NCBI GenBank assembly: GCA_965221835.1
Contig: OZ244916.1
Span: 186,001 to 250,000, forward strand
Direction: 5' to 3'
DNA length: 64,000 bases
From: Persebacter sp965221835
GTDB lineage: Bacteria > Pseudomonadota > Gammaproteobacteria > Tethybacterales > Persebacteraceae
This document shows positions 1 through 8,503 of the stretch, one piece after another. Below the pieces are notes generated by a model. The model saw nothing but the letters and a program-made list of their open reading frames with translations, had not been told where the DNA came from and did not search any database. Within the stretch, counting starts at the first letter, position 1; every line of letters begins with the position of its first letter. The translations under genes were made by a program, and so were the position numbers.

Positions 1-507
1 GAAATTATCGGCGCGTTTATCGCGCGTCAATTTCCCGCCGCCCCGGCGGTGTTGAATGCGGACACCGGCGGCGGCAGTACCGATTGCGCGCTGATTAAAA
101 ACGGAATCGTCGTCGCCCGCGCGACATTTGCAATCGGCACGGCACGGCAATTTGTTGGCGGTGCGGCGGAAAAAAAGAAAATGGCGGAATGGTTGCGGGC
201 GAATCGCGGCGCGGACATTGTCGCGGCATCTAGCGGCGGCGGTGCGCGCAAGTTGGAATCAATTTGCGGCGAGATTACCGCGCCCGCATTGACGAAGTTT
301 CTGACGCGCGCGCAAAAAATGGATTTGTCGCAACGCGCGCGCGTTTATGATTTAACGCCTGACCGCGCGCGCAACATCGTACCGGCGGCGCAAATCGCAA
401 AAATAGTTTTGCGCGCATTGCGCCCCGCAACCGACAAACTCCGTACTATCCGCGGCGGACTCGCCGAAGCCGCGCTTGTACAAATGTTGGAAAAACGCGC
501 AAAATAA
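1..507 (+). CDS. Ppx/GppA phosphatase family protein, 3' part
   Basis: The reading frame is open from the first base, so the N-terminus lies outside the window; 168 residues are visible. They contain the phosphate-binding segment DTGGGSTD (about residues 21-28 of the visible part), a second glycine-rich loop (SSGGGARK), and the C-terminal signature of the exopolyphosphatase / guanosine pentaphosphatase family (LTPDRARNIVPAAQI, then GGLAEAAL). Members of this ASKHA-fold family hydrolyse polyphosphate or pppGpp in the cytoplasm. Which of the two activities applies cannot be decided from this fragment. The gene is convergent with nlpD and is separated from it by tandem repeats. Confidence 0.85.
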   Translation, partial: EIIGAFIARQFPAAPAVLNADTGGGSTDCALIKNGIVVARATFAIGTARQFVGGAAEKKKMAEWLRANRGADIVAASSGGGARKLESICGEITAPALTKFLTRAQKMDLSQRARVYDLTPDRARNIVPAAQIAKIVLRALRPATDKLRTIRGGLAEAALVQMLEKRAK

Positions 508-550
508 TATAATAAAAATATACAAAACGCGAATTTCTTTTACAATAGAA

Positions 551-850
551 ATTCGGAAGAAATTCAGAAAATCTCGGTTTTTCATCAGAATTTATTTTTT
601 CCGCATTTCCAATCAAAATTCGGAAGAAATTCAGAAAACTCCGATTTTCATCGCAATTTATTTTTCGCATTTCCAAACCAAATTCGGAAGAAATTCAGAA
701 AACTCCGATTTTCATCGTAATTTATTTTTCCGCGTTTCTAAATAAAAATTCGGAATAAATTCGGAAAATCCCGATTTTCATCGTAATTTATTTTTCCGCA
801 TTTCCAATCAAAATTCGGAAGAAATTCGGAAAACTCCGATTTTTATCAGA
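551..850. repeat. Tandem repeat, about 65-bp unit, 5 copies
   Basis: The string attcggaagaaattc, or a close variant, starts at 551, 618, 682, 748 and 813, giving units of 67, 64, 66 and 65 bp and a truncated fifth copy ending near 850. Each unit continues with a ccgattttcatcg segment and tttatttttccgcatttcc. The array fills the whole gap between the convergent Ppx-like and nlpD genes and reaches the stop codon of nlpD. The short open frames in it look like by-products of the repeat. Confidence 0.9.
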
Positions 851-851
851 G

Positions 852-1850
852 TTAGGGAGTTTGGGGAAGTACTTGCAGAGGGTCTAACGGTTTTCCTGAT
901 TTGCGGATTTCCAGATGTAGCATCGGTTGCGTTGCGCCGCTGTCGCCGATGGTGGAAATTTGTTCGCCGCGCGCGATTTGTTGTCCTTCTTTTACGAGAA
1001 TGGTATCGTTGTGTGCGTAGGCACTCAAATAATCGTTTTCGTGTTTGAGAATGATGAGACGCCCGTAACTTTTTACGCCGCTGCCGGTGTAGACGACTTT
1101 GCCGTCCGCAACGGCGTGTATCGGATTTCCCTTTACGCCGCTGATGTCTATGCCTTTGGAAGTTTCGCTGAATTTGCCGATAAGTTTTCCCGTCACCGGC
1201 CAACTCCAACTGACATTAAAACGTTGCCGCGTTTGACTCGGGGCGGCGGCGGATGCGGTCGGCGGTGCGGTAAATGATGCGTTTTGTATTGTTGATGCGG
1301 GCGGTTTGCCGATGAGTTTTTTTAGATTTTGTTCGCTGTATGCATATTTTGCCGCAACAGGTTCGTCTTTTATCGGCGCGTTTCCGCGCGGGGCGGGCGT
1401 TTCCGCCGCGGAAGGTGCGGGCGCAATCGGCACAATGGCGGCGGCATTTGTTGCGGCATCCGCGGCAATTGACGGTGCGGCGACAGGCGAAACGGGCGCA
1501 ATTGTCGGCGCCGGCGAAGTTGTCGCCCGGACAACGGGGGCGGATTGCGGTGCGCTTGCGGGCGGCGACAAACGAATAATGTCGCCGCTGTCAATCAGGT
1601 CGGGATTTGCAATGCCGTTCCACAACGCCAATTCTTGATAATCCAATCCGTATTCCAGCGCGATGCCGATGAGGGTTTCGCCGCCCCGGATGATGTGCGT
1701 GTCGGGGCGGCGCACGGTCGGTTCCGGTTTTTCCACCGGCAAATCGGGCGCCGATTCCAAAACCGGCGCGGGCGGTGCGGATGCACAACCAGCGAGTACG
1801 CAAAACACCCCCGCCACAAAACATAATTTAAGAGGTTTGCAATAATTCAT
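852..1850 (-). CDS. nlpD: NlpD-type lipoprotein, LysM + degenerate M23 domain
   Basis: 332 residues. The start at 1850 is chosen because it is preceded by an AAGGGA ribosome site and begins a lipoprotein signal (lipobox LAGC, Cys at about residue 21). A longer upstream frame lies inside pcm and is rejected. A LysM domain follows (THIIRGGETLIGIA), then a low-complexity Ala/Pro linker and a C-terminal M23 domain. The M23 domain has KGIDISG where active enzymes have their first zinc ligand, as in known NlpD/EnvC activators of amidases. It probably sits in the outer membrane and activates a division amidase. It overlaps pcm by 4 bp. In enterics rpoS usually follows nlpD; here it does not. Confidence 0.93.
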   Translation of the reverse strand: MNYCKPLKLCFVAGVFCVLAGCASAPPAPVLESAPDLPVEKPEPTVRRPDTHIIRGGETLIGIALEYGLDYQELALWNGIANPDLIDSGDIIRLSPPASAPQSAPVVRATTSPAPTIAPVSPVAAPSIAADAATNAAAIVPIAPAPSAAETPAPRGNAPIKDEPVAAKYAYSEQNLKKLIGKPPASTIQNASFTAPPTASAAAPSQTRQRFNVSWSWPVTGKLIGKFSETSKGIDISGVKGNPIHAVADGKVVYTGSGVKSYGRLIILKHENDYLSAYAHNDTILVKEGQQIARGEQISTIGDSGATQPMLHLEIRKSGKPLDPLQVLPQTP

Positions 1851-2455
1851 GTCGTCCCTTTCAACATTGGTACAAAATCCACCATTCCGCGCCGTGCGAC
1901 AATCGCGCCGTCGGCGTTTATGGCGACCAGACGGCAGTTGTCCGCTGTCGACAACGGCATTATTAACCGCCCCGTCGGCGAAAGTTGCGATACGGCGGCG
2001 TCCGGCACGATGGCGGATTCCGCGCAAATCACAATGCCGTCAAACGGCGCCGCCGCCGCATAACCGTTGAAACCATCGCCGTGAATGACATGTACATTAT
2101 TGTACCCCATTGCGCGCAGGCGTGCGGATGTTTGTTTTGCCAGCGGGCGAATTCTTTCCATCGCCACGACTTTTTTGTACAAAGACGCCAAAATGGCGGT
2201 CTGATAGCCGCATCCCGCGCCGATTTCCAGCACCGCGCCGGTGTCGGCGGTCGCCAGCAACATTTCCAGCATTTGCACAATTACTTGCGGTTGCGATGTC
2301 GTTTGCGCGTGTCCGATAGGCAAGGCGCGATTGTCGGCAGCGCGCGGGCGCAACGAAGTGTCCAAAAAATCCGCCCGGTTTATTCCGCGAAAAGCATGAC
2401 GTAGACGCGAATCGCGAATTTTGTCAATCCACGCGGCGGCGTTCAAGCCAGCCAT
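1847..2455 (-). CDS. pcm: Protein-L-isoaspartate O-methyltransferase
   Basis: 202 residues, the usual family length. The SAM-binding motif I is VLEIGAGCGYQTAIL (about residues 75-89), and the PIGHAQTTSQP segment before it is typical of PCMT. The enzyme methylates isoaspartyl residues to start repair of aged proteins, in the cytoplasm. It overlaps surE by 13 bp upstream and nlpD by 4 bp downstream, so the three are probably translated from one mRNA. This surE-pcm-nlpD order is standard in Gammaproteobacteria. Confidence 0.96.
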   Translation of the reverse strand: MAGLNAAAWIDKIRDSRLRHAFRGINRADFLDTSLRPRAADNRALPIGHAQTTSQPQVIVQMLEMLLATADTGAVLEIGAGCGYQTAILASLYKKVVAMERIRPLAKQTSARLRAMGYNNVHVIHGDGFNGYAAAAPFDGIVICAESAIVPDAAVSQLSPTGRLIMPLSTADNCRLVAINADGAIVARRGMVDFVPMLKGTT

Positions 2456-3189
2456 TCTATCAGGCGGCTGATTTGCGGTGTGTTGGTGAGGTCTATCATC
2501 AGCGGCGTGATGGAAATATTTCCTTTATCCACCGCATGAAAATCGGTGCCGGGCGCGTTGTCTTGTGCGTCTCCCGCTTCGCCGATGGTAAAAATCAGAT
2601 CGCCGTCGGCGTTTTTGCCGCCGCCGGTTGCTGCTTGTGCCGGATGCCGCCGCCCCAAACGGGTGACGACCATTTCGGCGGAATCTGCGACCGGCGCATC
2701 GGGAATATTGATGTTCAGCAACGGCAATCCCGGAAAAGCGCGTTCGCGGAAATGTGCAACAAGACGGCGGACAATCGCCGCACCGGAAGCGAAATGCTGT
2801 TCGGATTTTCCCGCCATTGAAAAAGCGAAACTCGGAATGCCGAACAAATGCCCTTCTATTGCGGCGGCAACAGTGCCGGAATAAATCGTGTCGTCTCCCA
2901 TATTTGCGCCGTTGTTGATGCCGGAAATAATGATATCGGGGCGCGCCGGTAGAAAGTCGCCGGTCAGGGCGAGATGAATGCAGTCGCTGGGCGTGCCGCT
3001 GATGCGATAGTTGCCGGGCGATTCGCAATGCACCGCAATGTCGCGTCCCAAAGTCAAAGACGAAGAGGCGCCGCTGTGATTTTTGTCGGGTGCTGCACTC
3101 ATGATTTCGCCGAGACCTGCGGCGGCGGCGAGAAGATGACGAAATCCCGGCGCATCAAAACCGTCGTCGTTGGTCGCCAGAATATGCAT
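2443..3189 (-). CDS. surE: 5'/3'-nucleotidase SurE
   Basis: 248 residues. The N-terminal metal-binding motif TNDDGFDAPG, the NHSGASSSLT segment, the GTPSDCI motif and the SGINNGANMGDD motif (around residues 90-101) are diagnostic of SurE, a divalent-metal-dependent nucleotidase for nucleoside monophosphates. It is the first of the overlapping surE-pcm-nlpD group. tRNA-Pro lies 60 bp upstream on the same strand, so the group could share a transcript with the tRNA or have its own promoter in that gap. Confidence 0.96.
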   Translation of the reverse strand: MHILATNDDGFDAPGFRHLLAAAAGLGEIMSAAPDKNHSGASSSLTLGRDIAVHCESPGNYRISGTPSDCIHLALTGDFLPARPDIIISGINNGANMGDDTIYSGTVAAAIEGHLFGIPSFAFSMAGKSEQHFASGAAIVRRLVAHFRERAFPGLPLLNINIPDAPVADSAEMVVTRLGRRHPAQAATGGGKNADGDLIFTIGEAGDAQDNAPGTDFHAVDKGNISITPLMIDLTNTPQISRLIEWLA

Positions 3190-3249
3190 CGTTAAAAAGT
3201 ACGCGAAACTTCGGCGGGATTCGCCGCATCGCGATATTCCGTCTTAGAA

Positions 3250-3326
<77 letters not shown>

Positions 3327-3331
3327 ACATT

Positions 3332-3649
3332 TCATAAGATGGACAATATTTTTTCCAGTTCGCGCCGTAACCATTGGTCGGGCGCGGTTTGCGTTTTTTT
3401 GTTGAGTTGTCGTCCCGCCCCGCGCAAAGTTGCACCGGCGGCAAGCAATCGGCTAATCCGGCGCAAAGTCATGATTTGTTCGCGGCTGTAATAGCGGCGT
3501 CCGTTGCGGCGGTCAATTTTGAGCGGAATTTCGCGTTCCCAGTAGCGCAAAATGTGCGGGCTGCTTTGTGCCAGATTCGCCGCCTCGCCGATGGTGAAAT
3601 AGCGGCGGTCGGGAATGGCGGGATATTCTTTTTCACGAGTCGCCGTCAT
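3332..3649 (-). CDS. MerR-family regulator downstream of ihfA
   Basis: 105 residues. Residues about 17-60 form a MerR winged helix-turn-helix (YFTIGEAANLAQSSPHILRY, then RNGRRYYSREQI). No effector domain follows, so it belongs to the small MerR proteins found between ihfA and tRNA-Pro in gammaproteobacteria; their targets are unknown. It overlaps ihfA by 17 bp and ends 6 bp before the tRNA, so it is likely transcribed with the pheST operon. Confidence 0.9.
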   Translation of the reverse strand: MTATREKEYPAIPDRRYFTIGEAANLAQSSPHILRYWEREIPLKIDRRNGRRYYSREQIMTLRRISRLLAAGATLRGAGRQLNKKTQTAPDQWLRRELEKILSIL

Positions 3650-3932
3650 AGTTCGCTATCCGCTCCTTAAAGGCGCGTCCGGCGGTGAAATTGACGACCC
3701 GCCGGGCGGTGATAGTCGCCGCTTCGCCGGTTTTGGGATTGCGTCCGGCGCGTTCTTTTTTGTGGACGCAGCGAAAGACGCCGAAGTTGTGGATTTTGGT
3801 TTTGTCGTTTGCGACAATCATGTCGGTCAGGCAAGCGAAAAATGCGTCCGTAAATTTGCGCGCATCGGACAAGGAACCGATTTCGTCATGCAATCGCCGT
3901 GCAATTTCGCGCCGTGTTAGTTTTTCGTTCAT
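3633..3932 (-). CDS. ihfA: Integration host factor alpha subunit
   Basis: 99 residues, the expected length. It is a HU/IHF fold protein with the signature KTKIHNFGVFRC and the DNA-arm segment GRNPKTGEAATITARR; the Pro in the arm that intercalates in DNA is present. It would pair with IhfB to bend DNA. It sits directly after pheT with a 4-bp overlap, the normal place for ihfA rather than ihfB or hupB. Confidence 0.95.
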   Translation of the reverse strand: MNEKLTRREIARRLHDEIGSLSDARKFTDAFFACLTDMIVANDKTKIHNFGVFRCVHKKERAGRNPKTGEAATITARRVVNFTAGRAFKERIANYDGDS

Positions 3933-6322
3933 TGGCGCAATGTCATCCCCGCCGCCGCAAGTGCCGCCACCGTCGCATCAAGCGTCCGGCGAATATCTTC
4001 GTTGGTAAGATTTTTTTCAATTCCTTGCATCGTCAGGCGAATACCGTAACATTTTTTGTGTCCGTCTCCGATATTATCATTTTCGTACAAATCAAACAAA
4101 ACAGCGGCGCAATGCATTCCATCGTGTGCGACCGCGCGAATGCATTTTAACACCGATTTTGCCGGCGCATCGGCGATCACCGACAAATCGCGCCGCACCA
4201 GCGGAAAACGCGATACCGGTTGTGCTTGCGGCAAGCGGCGAATCGCGGATAACGATTGCAAACGCAACTCAAACACCGGCGGCGGATGATGCAATCCGAA
4301 CGCGGCGGCGGTTTCGGGATGCAAAATACCCGCCGCGCCGATTGTCGTTTTTTCGCCGTTCGCGCACACGACAATATTGACCGATTTGTGCGGATGATAA
4401 AACGCCGGACGCGGGGCGGAATCGCAAAACAGCACTTCGCCGGCGGGGCGTAAAAATCGTTCTATGTCGCCTTTTATGTCAAAAAAATCGCATTCGCGCG
4501 TTTTTTCTCCCCATTGTGCGGGCGCGGCGTTGCCGGCTGCAACGGCGGCGATAAACAACGGTTGTTCGTCTTCCCACGGCGCGTTTTTTTCGGCAAAAAC
4601 AAAGCAACGCCCGATTTCAAACAAACGCACGCGTTCGCATTTCCGGTTTAAATTGAACAACGCGCGGTCTATTAATCCGCCCAGCAAAGTCGTGCGCATC
4701 ACCGACATTTCGCTATTAATCGGATTTTTTAATGCAACCGGCGCACCGCGTCCGGCGGACAATTTTTCCTCCCATTGCGGCGGGACGAAAGCGTAAGTAA
4801 TCGTTTCCGAAAAACCCAAAGACGCCATTCGCCGCCGCGCATTTTCCGCCGAAAACGGCAACGGCGGATTCGCCGCAATGTTGATTCCGCCCGGCGGCGG
4901 CAATTCCGGCAAGTTGTCGTAACCGCAAGCGCGTACGGCTTCTTCTGCCAAATCGGCGGGCGTTTCCAAATCAAATCGCCACGACGGCGGCGATACTGTA
5001 ATTTCATCGGCGGCGGTGTCGGCGGCGATTCCCGCTGCAGTCAATAAACCGGCGATGCCGGGCGTGTCCCAATCGGGAATTCCGATGAGCCCCGTAATTT
5101 GTGCAGTTTTCGCCCGAATCGGCGGCGGCGGCGGCGGCGGTGCGCCCGCGAAATTGAGCGGTCCGGCATTGCCGCCGCAAACTTGCGTTATCAACTTCGC
5201 CGCATATTCCAATGCGTGCGGCGGCAAAAGCGGATCTACGCCGCGTTCAAAACGATACGCCGCTTCCGAATTCAAGTTATGACGCAACGCCCTGCCGCGT
5301 ACTACCGAAGGCGCAAAAAATGCCCCTTCCAAAAAAATGTTTGTTGTCGCATCGCTGACGGCAGATTCCATTCCGCCCATAACGCCGCCCATCGCAACGC
5401 CGCCGTTTTCGTCACATATTAAAAGCGTATCGGAATCGCAACGCGCGATGTCGCCGTTCAATAGCGCGATTTCCTCGTTTTTATTCGCCATTCGCACGGT
5501 GATTCCGCCTTTGAGTTTGTCCAAATCAAACGCGTGCAACGGTTGTCCGGTCGCCAGCATAACATAGTTTGTGATGTCGACGGACGCATTAATTGGGCGC
5601 ACGCCGCATCTTTCCAGCAATGCGCGAATCCACCACGGCGACGGACGCCCCGCTTCCGCCCCGCGAATAACGATTCCGCCGTAATAAGGGCAGGCATCTT
5701 TCGCCAAAATAGTCGCCGGAAAAATGTCATTTAACGCCGGTTTGTCGCCCGGCGGCGGGGCGGGCAACGGCAATCCGGCGGCGGCGGCAACTTCGCGTGC
5801 AACGCCGAGATGACTCAGCCAATCGCCGCGATTCGGCGTAATTCCGGCATCAAAAACGGTGTCCGGCAAATGCAAATAATCGTCCAGCGATTCGCCGGGG
5901 ACTGCTTCGCCGTCCGCCAAAATCATAATGCCATCGCCGTCCGCCCCGACTCCGATTTCCAAAGCGGAACAAAGCATTCCCGCCGAATTGACTCCCTGAA
6001 AATCGCGTTGCGCGATTTGTTGTCCGCCGACATTCGCACCCGGCGGGGCGACAACGACGGTCTGTCCGGCGGCGACATTTTCCGCACCGCAAACAATGGA
6101 AAGCGGCGCACCGCCGGCGAGTACTTGACAAATACGCAACTTTTTGGCACGCGGATGCGCTTCTGTTGCCGCGATTTTTCCCGCAACCAATCCGCACGAG
6201 GCGAACGCGGTGCAAGATTCTATTTCCAATCCGCGACCGGTGAGAAACGCGGCAAGTGCGCCATCTTCCGGCAATGCGGACGACGGCAAAAACGCCGCCA
6301 GCCAACGCCGCGAAATGTTCAT
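3929..6322 (-). CDS. pheT: Phenylalanyl-tRNA synthetase beta chain
   Basis: 797 residues, close to the usual 795. Domain order matches PheT: N-terminal tRNA-binding (EMAP-like) domain, B3/B4 editing region (GITPNRGDWLSH, about residues 160-171), B5 domain, a core-like domain, and the C-terminal ferredoxin-fold anticodon domain (VSRFPLVRRDLSVI). A run of seven prolines interrupts the region before B5 and is encoded by a GGC-rich stretch. It overlaps pheS by 4 bp and ihfA by 4 bp. Confidence 0.97.
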   Translation of the reverse strand: MNISRRWLAAFLPSSALPEDGALAAFLTGRGLEIESCTAFASCGLVAGKIAATEAHPRAKKLRICQVLAGGAPLSIVCGAENVAAGQTVVVAPPGANVGGQQIAQRDFQGVNSAGMLCSALEIGVGADGDGIMILADGEAVPGESLDDYLHLPDTVFDAGITPNRGDWLSHLGVAREVAAAAGLPLPAPPPGDKPALNDIFPATILAKDACPYYGGIVIRGAEAGRPSPWWIRALLERCGVRPINASVDITNYVMLATGQPLHAFDLDKLKGGITVRMANKNEEIALLNGDIARCDSDTLLICDENGGVAMGGVMGGMESAVSDATTNIFLEGAFFAPSVVRGRALRHNLNSEAAYRFERGVDPLLPPHALEYAAKLITQVCGGNAGPLNFAGAPPPPPPPIRAKTAQITGLIGIPDWDTPGIAGLLTAAGIAADTAADEITVSPPSWRFDLETPADLAEEAVRACGYDNLPELPPPGGINIAANPPLPFSAENARRRMASLGFSETITYAFVPPQWEEKLSAGRGAPVALKNPINSEMSVMRTTLLGGLIDRALFNLNRKCERVRLFEIGRCFVFAEKNAPWEDEQPLFIAAVAAGNAAPAQWGEKTRECDFFDIKGDIERFLRPAGEVLFCDSAPRPAFYHPHKSVNIVVCANGEKTTIGAAGILHPETAAAFGLHHPPPVFELRLQSLSAIRRLPQAQPVSRFPLVRRDLSVIADAPAKSVLKCIRAVAHDGMHCAAVLFDLYENDNIGDGHKKCYGIRLTMQGIEKNLTNEDIRRTLDATVAALAAAGMTLRQ

Positions 6323-7332
6323 TCGCCGGAAAACTGCGCGAGAAAACGCAAATCGTTCTCAAAAAACAGGCGAATATCGGAAACGCCGAAAAGCAACATC
6401 GCCAGCCGTTCAACGCCCATTCCGAAAGCGAAACCGCGCCACCGCCCGCCGTCTATGCCGCCGTGTGCCAGCACATTCGGATGAATCATCCCGCAACCGC
6501 CGACTTCCAGCCATTCGCCGCCGCGCAAAATGTCGCATTCCGCCGACGGTTCGGTAAACGGAAAAAAAGACGGGCGAAAACGGACGGCGATATTGTCGTC
6601 ATCAAAAAAACTCCGAAAAAACGCCCCCAAAACGCCTTTCAAATTTGCGAAATTGACCGACTCGTCAATCCAAATTCCTTCAATTTGATGAAACATCGGC
6701 GAGTGAGTCGCATCGTGGTCGCAGCGGTAAACGCGCCCCGGCGCAATCGCACGGACGGGCGGATTTTTTTGCGAAAGCATGTAGCGAATCTGCACCGGCG
6801 AAGTGTGCGTGCGCAACAATCTGCCGTCCGCCGTGTAAAAAGTGTCGTGCATTGAACGCGCCGGATGGTCAGGCGGGTGATTCAACGCCGTAAAGTTATA
6901 ATAATCGGTTTCTATTTCCGGTCCGTCGGCGGTGCGAAATCCGATACCGGCGAGAATGTCCGTTGCGCGGGCGGCGGCAAGCGAAATCGGATGTCGCGCC
7001 CCCGCCGCCGCAACGCGCCCGGGCAGCGAAGTGTCTATACTTTCGGTTAATGTGTGCGCGATAGAATCGCGCCGCAATCGTTGCCGCCCCTCTTCGTACA
7101 ATTCTTCTATGCGCCGCCGCAATTCGTTCAATTCGCGTCCGGCGGCGGGGCGTTTTGCCGCAGGCATTTGTTTGAGTGCGCGCAACAAAGGTTGCAATCG
7201 CCCTTTGTTGTTCAGAAAAGACGCTTTAATTTCGTCCAGCGCATGCGCAGTTGTCGCTGCGGCGAAACGGGCGGCGGCTTCGTCCGCAATGTGTTCTCCG
7301 CCGGCAATATCGCCGGACGGAGATTCATGCAT
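6319..7332 (-). CDS. pheS: Phenylalanyl-tRNA synthetase alpha chain
   Basis: 337 residues. An N-terminal coiled-coil tRNA-binding arm is followed by the class II core: motif 2 region GRVYRCDHDATHSPMFHQIEG and motif 3 FGMGVERLAMLLFG near the C-terminus. PheS and PheT form the (alpha-beta)2 enzyme that charges tRNA-Phe. It overlaps rplT by 8 bp, so translation may be coupled to the ribosomal protein genes upstream. No leader peptide of the pheM type is visible between rplT and pheS because the genes overlap. Confidence 0.97.
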   Translation of the reverse strand: MHESPSGDIAGGEHIADEAAARFAAATTAHALDEIKASFLNNKGRLQPLLRALKQMPAAKRPAAGRELNELRRRIEELYEEGRQRLRRDSIAHTLTESIDTSLPGRVAAAGARHPISLAAARATDILAGIGFRTADGPEIETDYYNFTALNHPPDHPARSMHDTFYTADGRLLRTHTSPVQIRYMLSQKNPPVRAIAPGRVYRCDHDATHSPMFHQIEGIWIDESVNFANLKGVLGAFFRSFFDDDNIAVRFRPSFFPFTEPSAECDILRGGEWLEVGGCGMIHPNVLAHGGIDGGRWRGFAFGMGVERLAMLLFGVSDIRLFFENDLRFLAQFSGE

Positions 7333-7678
7333 TCTTTTGTGCCAATGTGGTTAATTCGGCGAAAGCGGTGTCGTTGCCGATTGCGAGTTCGGACAACATT
7401 TTCCGGTTGATTTCCACCCCGGCGCGGCGCAATCCGCCCATAAACTGCGAATAGGTCATTCCGCGCAAACGGGCGGCGGCATTGACCCGGGCGATCCAAA
7501 GCGCGCGAAAATCGCGTTTGCGCCGCCGCCGGTCGCGATAGGCGTATTGTCCGGCGCGCATAACCGCCTGTTTGGCGACGCGATAGACATTGTTGCGCCG
7601 ACCGCGAAAGCCGGACGCTTGTTTGAGAAGTTTTTTGTGTCTTCGGTGTGCGGTAACACCGCGTTTGACTCTGGGCAT
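7325..7678 (-). CDS. rplT: 50S ribosomal protein L20
   Basis: 117 residues, highly basic. Family-specific stretches include MPRVKRGVTAHRRHKK, the RNA-binding N-terminal tail YRDRRRRKRDFRALWI and the GMTYSQFMGGL motif. L20 is an early 23S rRNA-binding assembly protein. It lies 21 bp after rpmI and overlaps pheS. In relatives L20 represses this operon translationally; no pseudoknot was checked here. Confidence 0.98.
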   Translation of the reverse strand: MPRVKRGVTAHRRHKKLLKQASGFRGRRNNVYRVAKQAVMRAGQYAYRDRRRRKRDFRALWIARVNAAARLRGMTYSQFMGGLRRAGVEINRKMLSELAIGNDTAFAELTTLAQKNA

Positions 7679-7699
7679 TGGATTTTCTCCGCGATGAGA

Positions 7700-7900
7700 T
7701 TAAAGATAAGGCGCCATTCGCCGGATGCGTTTGGCATCGCCGCCGCCGACAATTGCGGGATCCCGCCGCAAGCGGCGTTTCCGGTCGGTCGCTTTCTTGG
7801 TTAAAATGTGCCGCCGGTTGGCGCGTCCGTGCGTGATTTTTCCGCTGCCGGTGCGGCGGAATCGTTTGGCAACGCTTTTATTCGTTTTCATTTTCGGCAT
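7700..7900 (-). CDS. rpmI: 50S ribosomal protein L35
   Basis: 66 residues, basic, with the L35 start MPKMKTNKSVAKRF and the family core GKITHGRANRRHIL. The start codon lies inside the end of infC (23-bp overlap), so its ribosome binding site is within the infC coding sequence; translation is probably coupled to infC. Confidence 0.98.
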   Translation of the reverse strand: MPKMKTNKSVAKRFRRTGSGKITHGRANRRHILTKKATDRKRRLRRDPAIVGGGDAKRIRRMAPYL

Positions 7901-8435
7901 TTTGTTTCCTCTTTCCGTCTTTCATTTTGGGTATAAAAAAAATCTGAAGGCGATTGCCTTCCATCACCGGTCCGCGTTCCACGCTCGCCAGATCCTGCAA
8001 ATCATCGCGCAACCGTTCCAATCGCTGTTTGCCGAGCGCCTGTTTGACAATTTCGCGTCCGCGAAAGGCAACAAGCGCCTTGACGCGATCTCCGCCCTCC
8101 AAAAAACGAACGGCGTTGCGAAGTTTGACCGCATAATCGGCTTCGCCGGTCGCCAAACGAAATTTGATTTCTTTGACTTCCACCTGTTTCTGCCGCGCTT
8201 TCGCTTCCTGCCGCTTTTTGCTTTCACGGTATTTAAATTTTCCGTAATCCAGCAATTTGCATACGCAGGGGCGGGCGTCGGGGGAGATTTCCACCAAATC
8301 CAGACCGAGCGTTCGCGCCCGTTTTCTGGCTTCGGCGAGAGAGACGACACCGATCTGTGCGCCATCGGAATCAATCAGCCGTACTTCCGGAGAGGTGATG
8401 TCCTGATTGATGCGCAGATTGTTTTGTTTTTCTAT
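7878..8435 (-). CDS. infC: Translation initiation factor IF-3, apparent AUA start
   Basis: 185 residues if started at 8435. The first ordinary start codon in frame (GTG, 8297) would remove the N-terminal domain, yet the frame upstream encodes a normal IF-3 N-terminus (NNLRINQDITSPEVRLID, then GVVSLAEARKRA). An in-frame stop lies 10 codons upstream of the ATA, and no ATG, GTG or TTG occurs between it and the conserved domain. An AGGAGG element ends 4 nt before the ATA at 8433-8435. E. coli infC starts at AUU and is autoregulated by IF-3's rejection of such codons, so the same control is likely here. CTG at 8420 is the only other candidate and has no ribosome site. Confidence 0.93.
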   Translation of the reverse strand: MEKQNNLRINQDITSPEVRLIDSDGAQIGVVSLAEARKRARTLGLDLVEISPDARPCVCKLLDYGKFKYRESKKRQEAKARQKQVEVKEIKFRLATGEADYAVKLRNAVRFLEGGDRVKALVAFRGREIVKQALGKQRLERLRDDLQDLASVERGPVMEGNRLQIFFIPKMKDGKRKQNAENENE

Positions 8436-8479
8436 GCTTCCTCCTTCGGGGAAATCTCGTAATCAAATAAAAGTATAGT

Positions 8480-8485
8480 ATTATA
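8480..8485 (-). promoter_or_regulatory. -10 box of the infC operon promoter
   Basis: TATAAT on the minus strand, 45 bp upstream of the infC start. The matching -35 is weak. It is the only good -10 in the 68-bp gap between infC and the divergent EamA gene, so it probably drives the infC-rpmI-rplT-pheST-ihfA run. Confidence 0.6.
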
Positions 8486-8503
8486 CCACCTTTAAACCCG
8501 CAA

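Noticed and set aside
1..851. rpoS expected after nlpD
   Set aside because: The sequence after nlpD is tandem repeat and a Ppx/GppA gene; no sigma factor region is present in the window.
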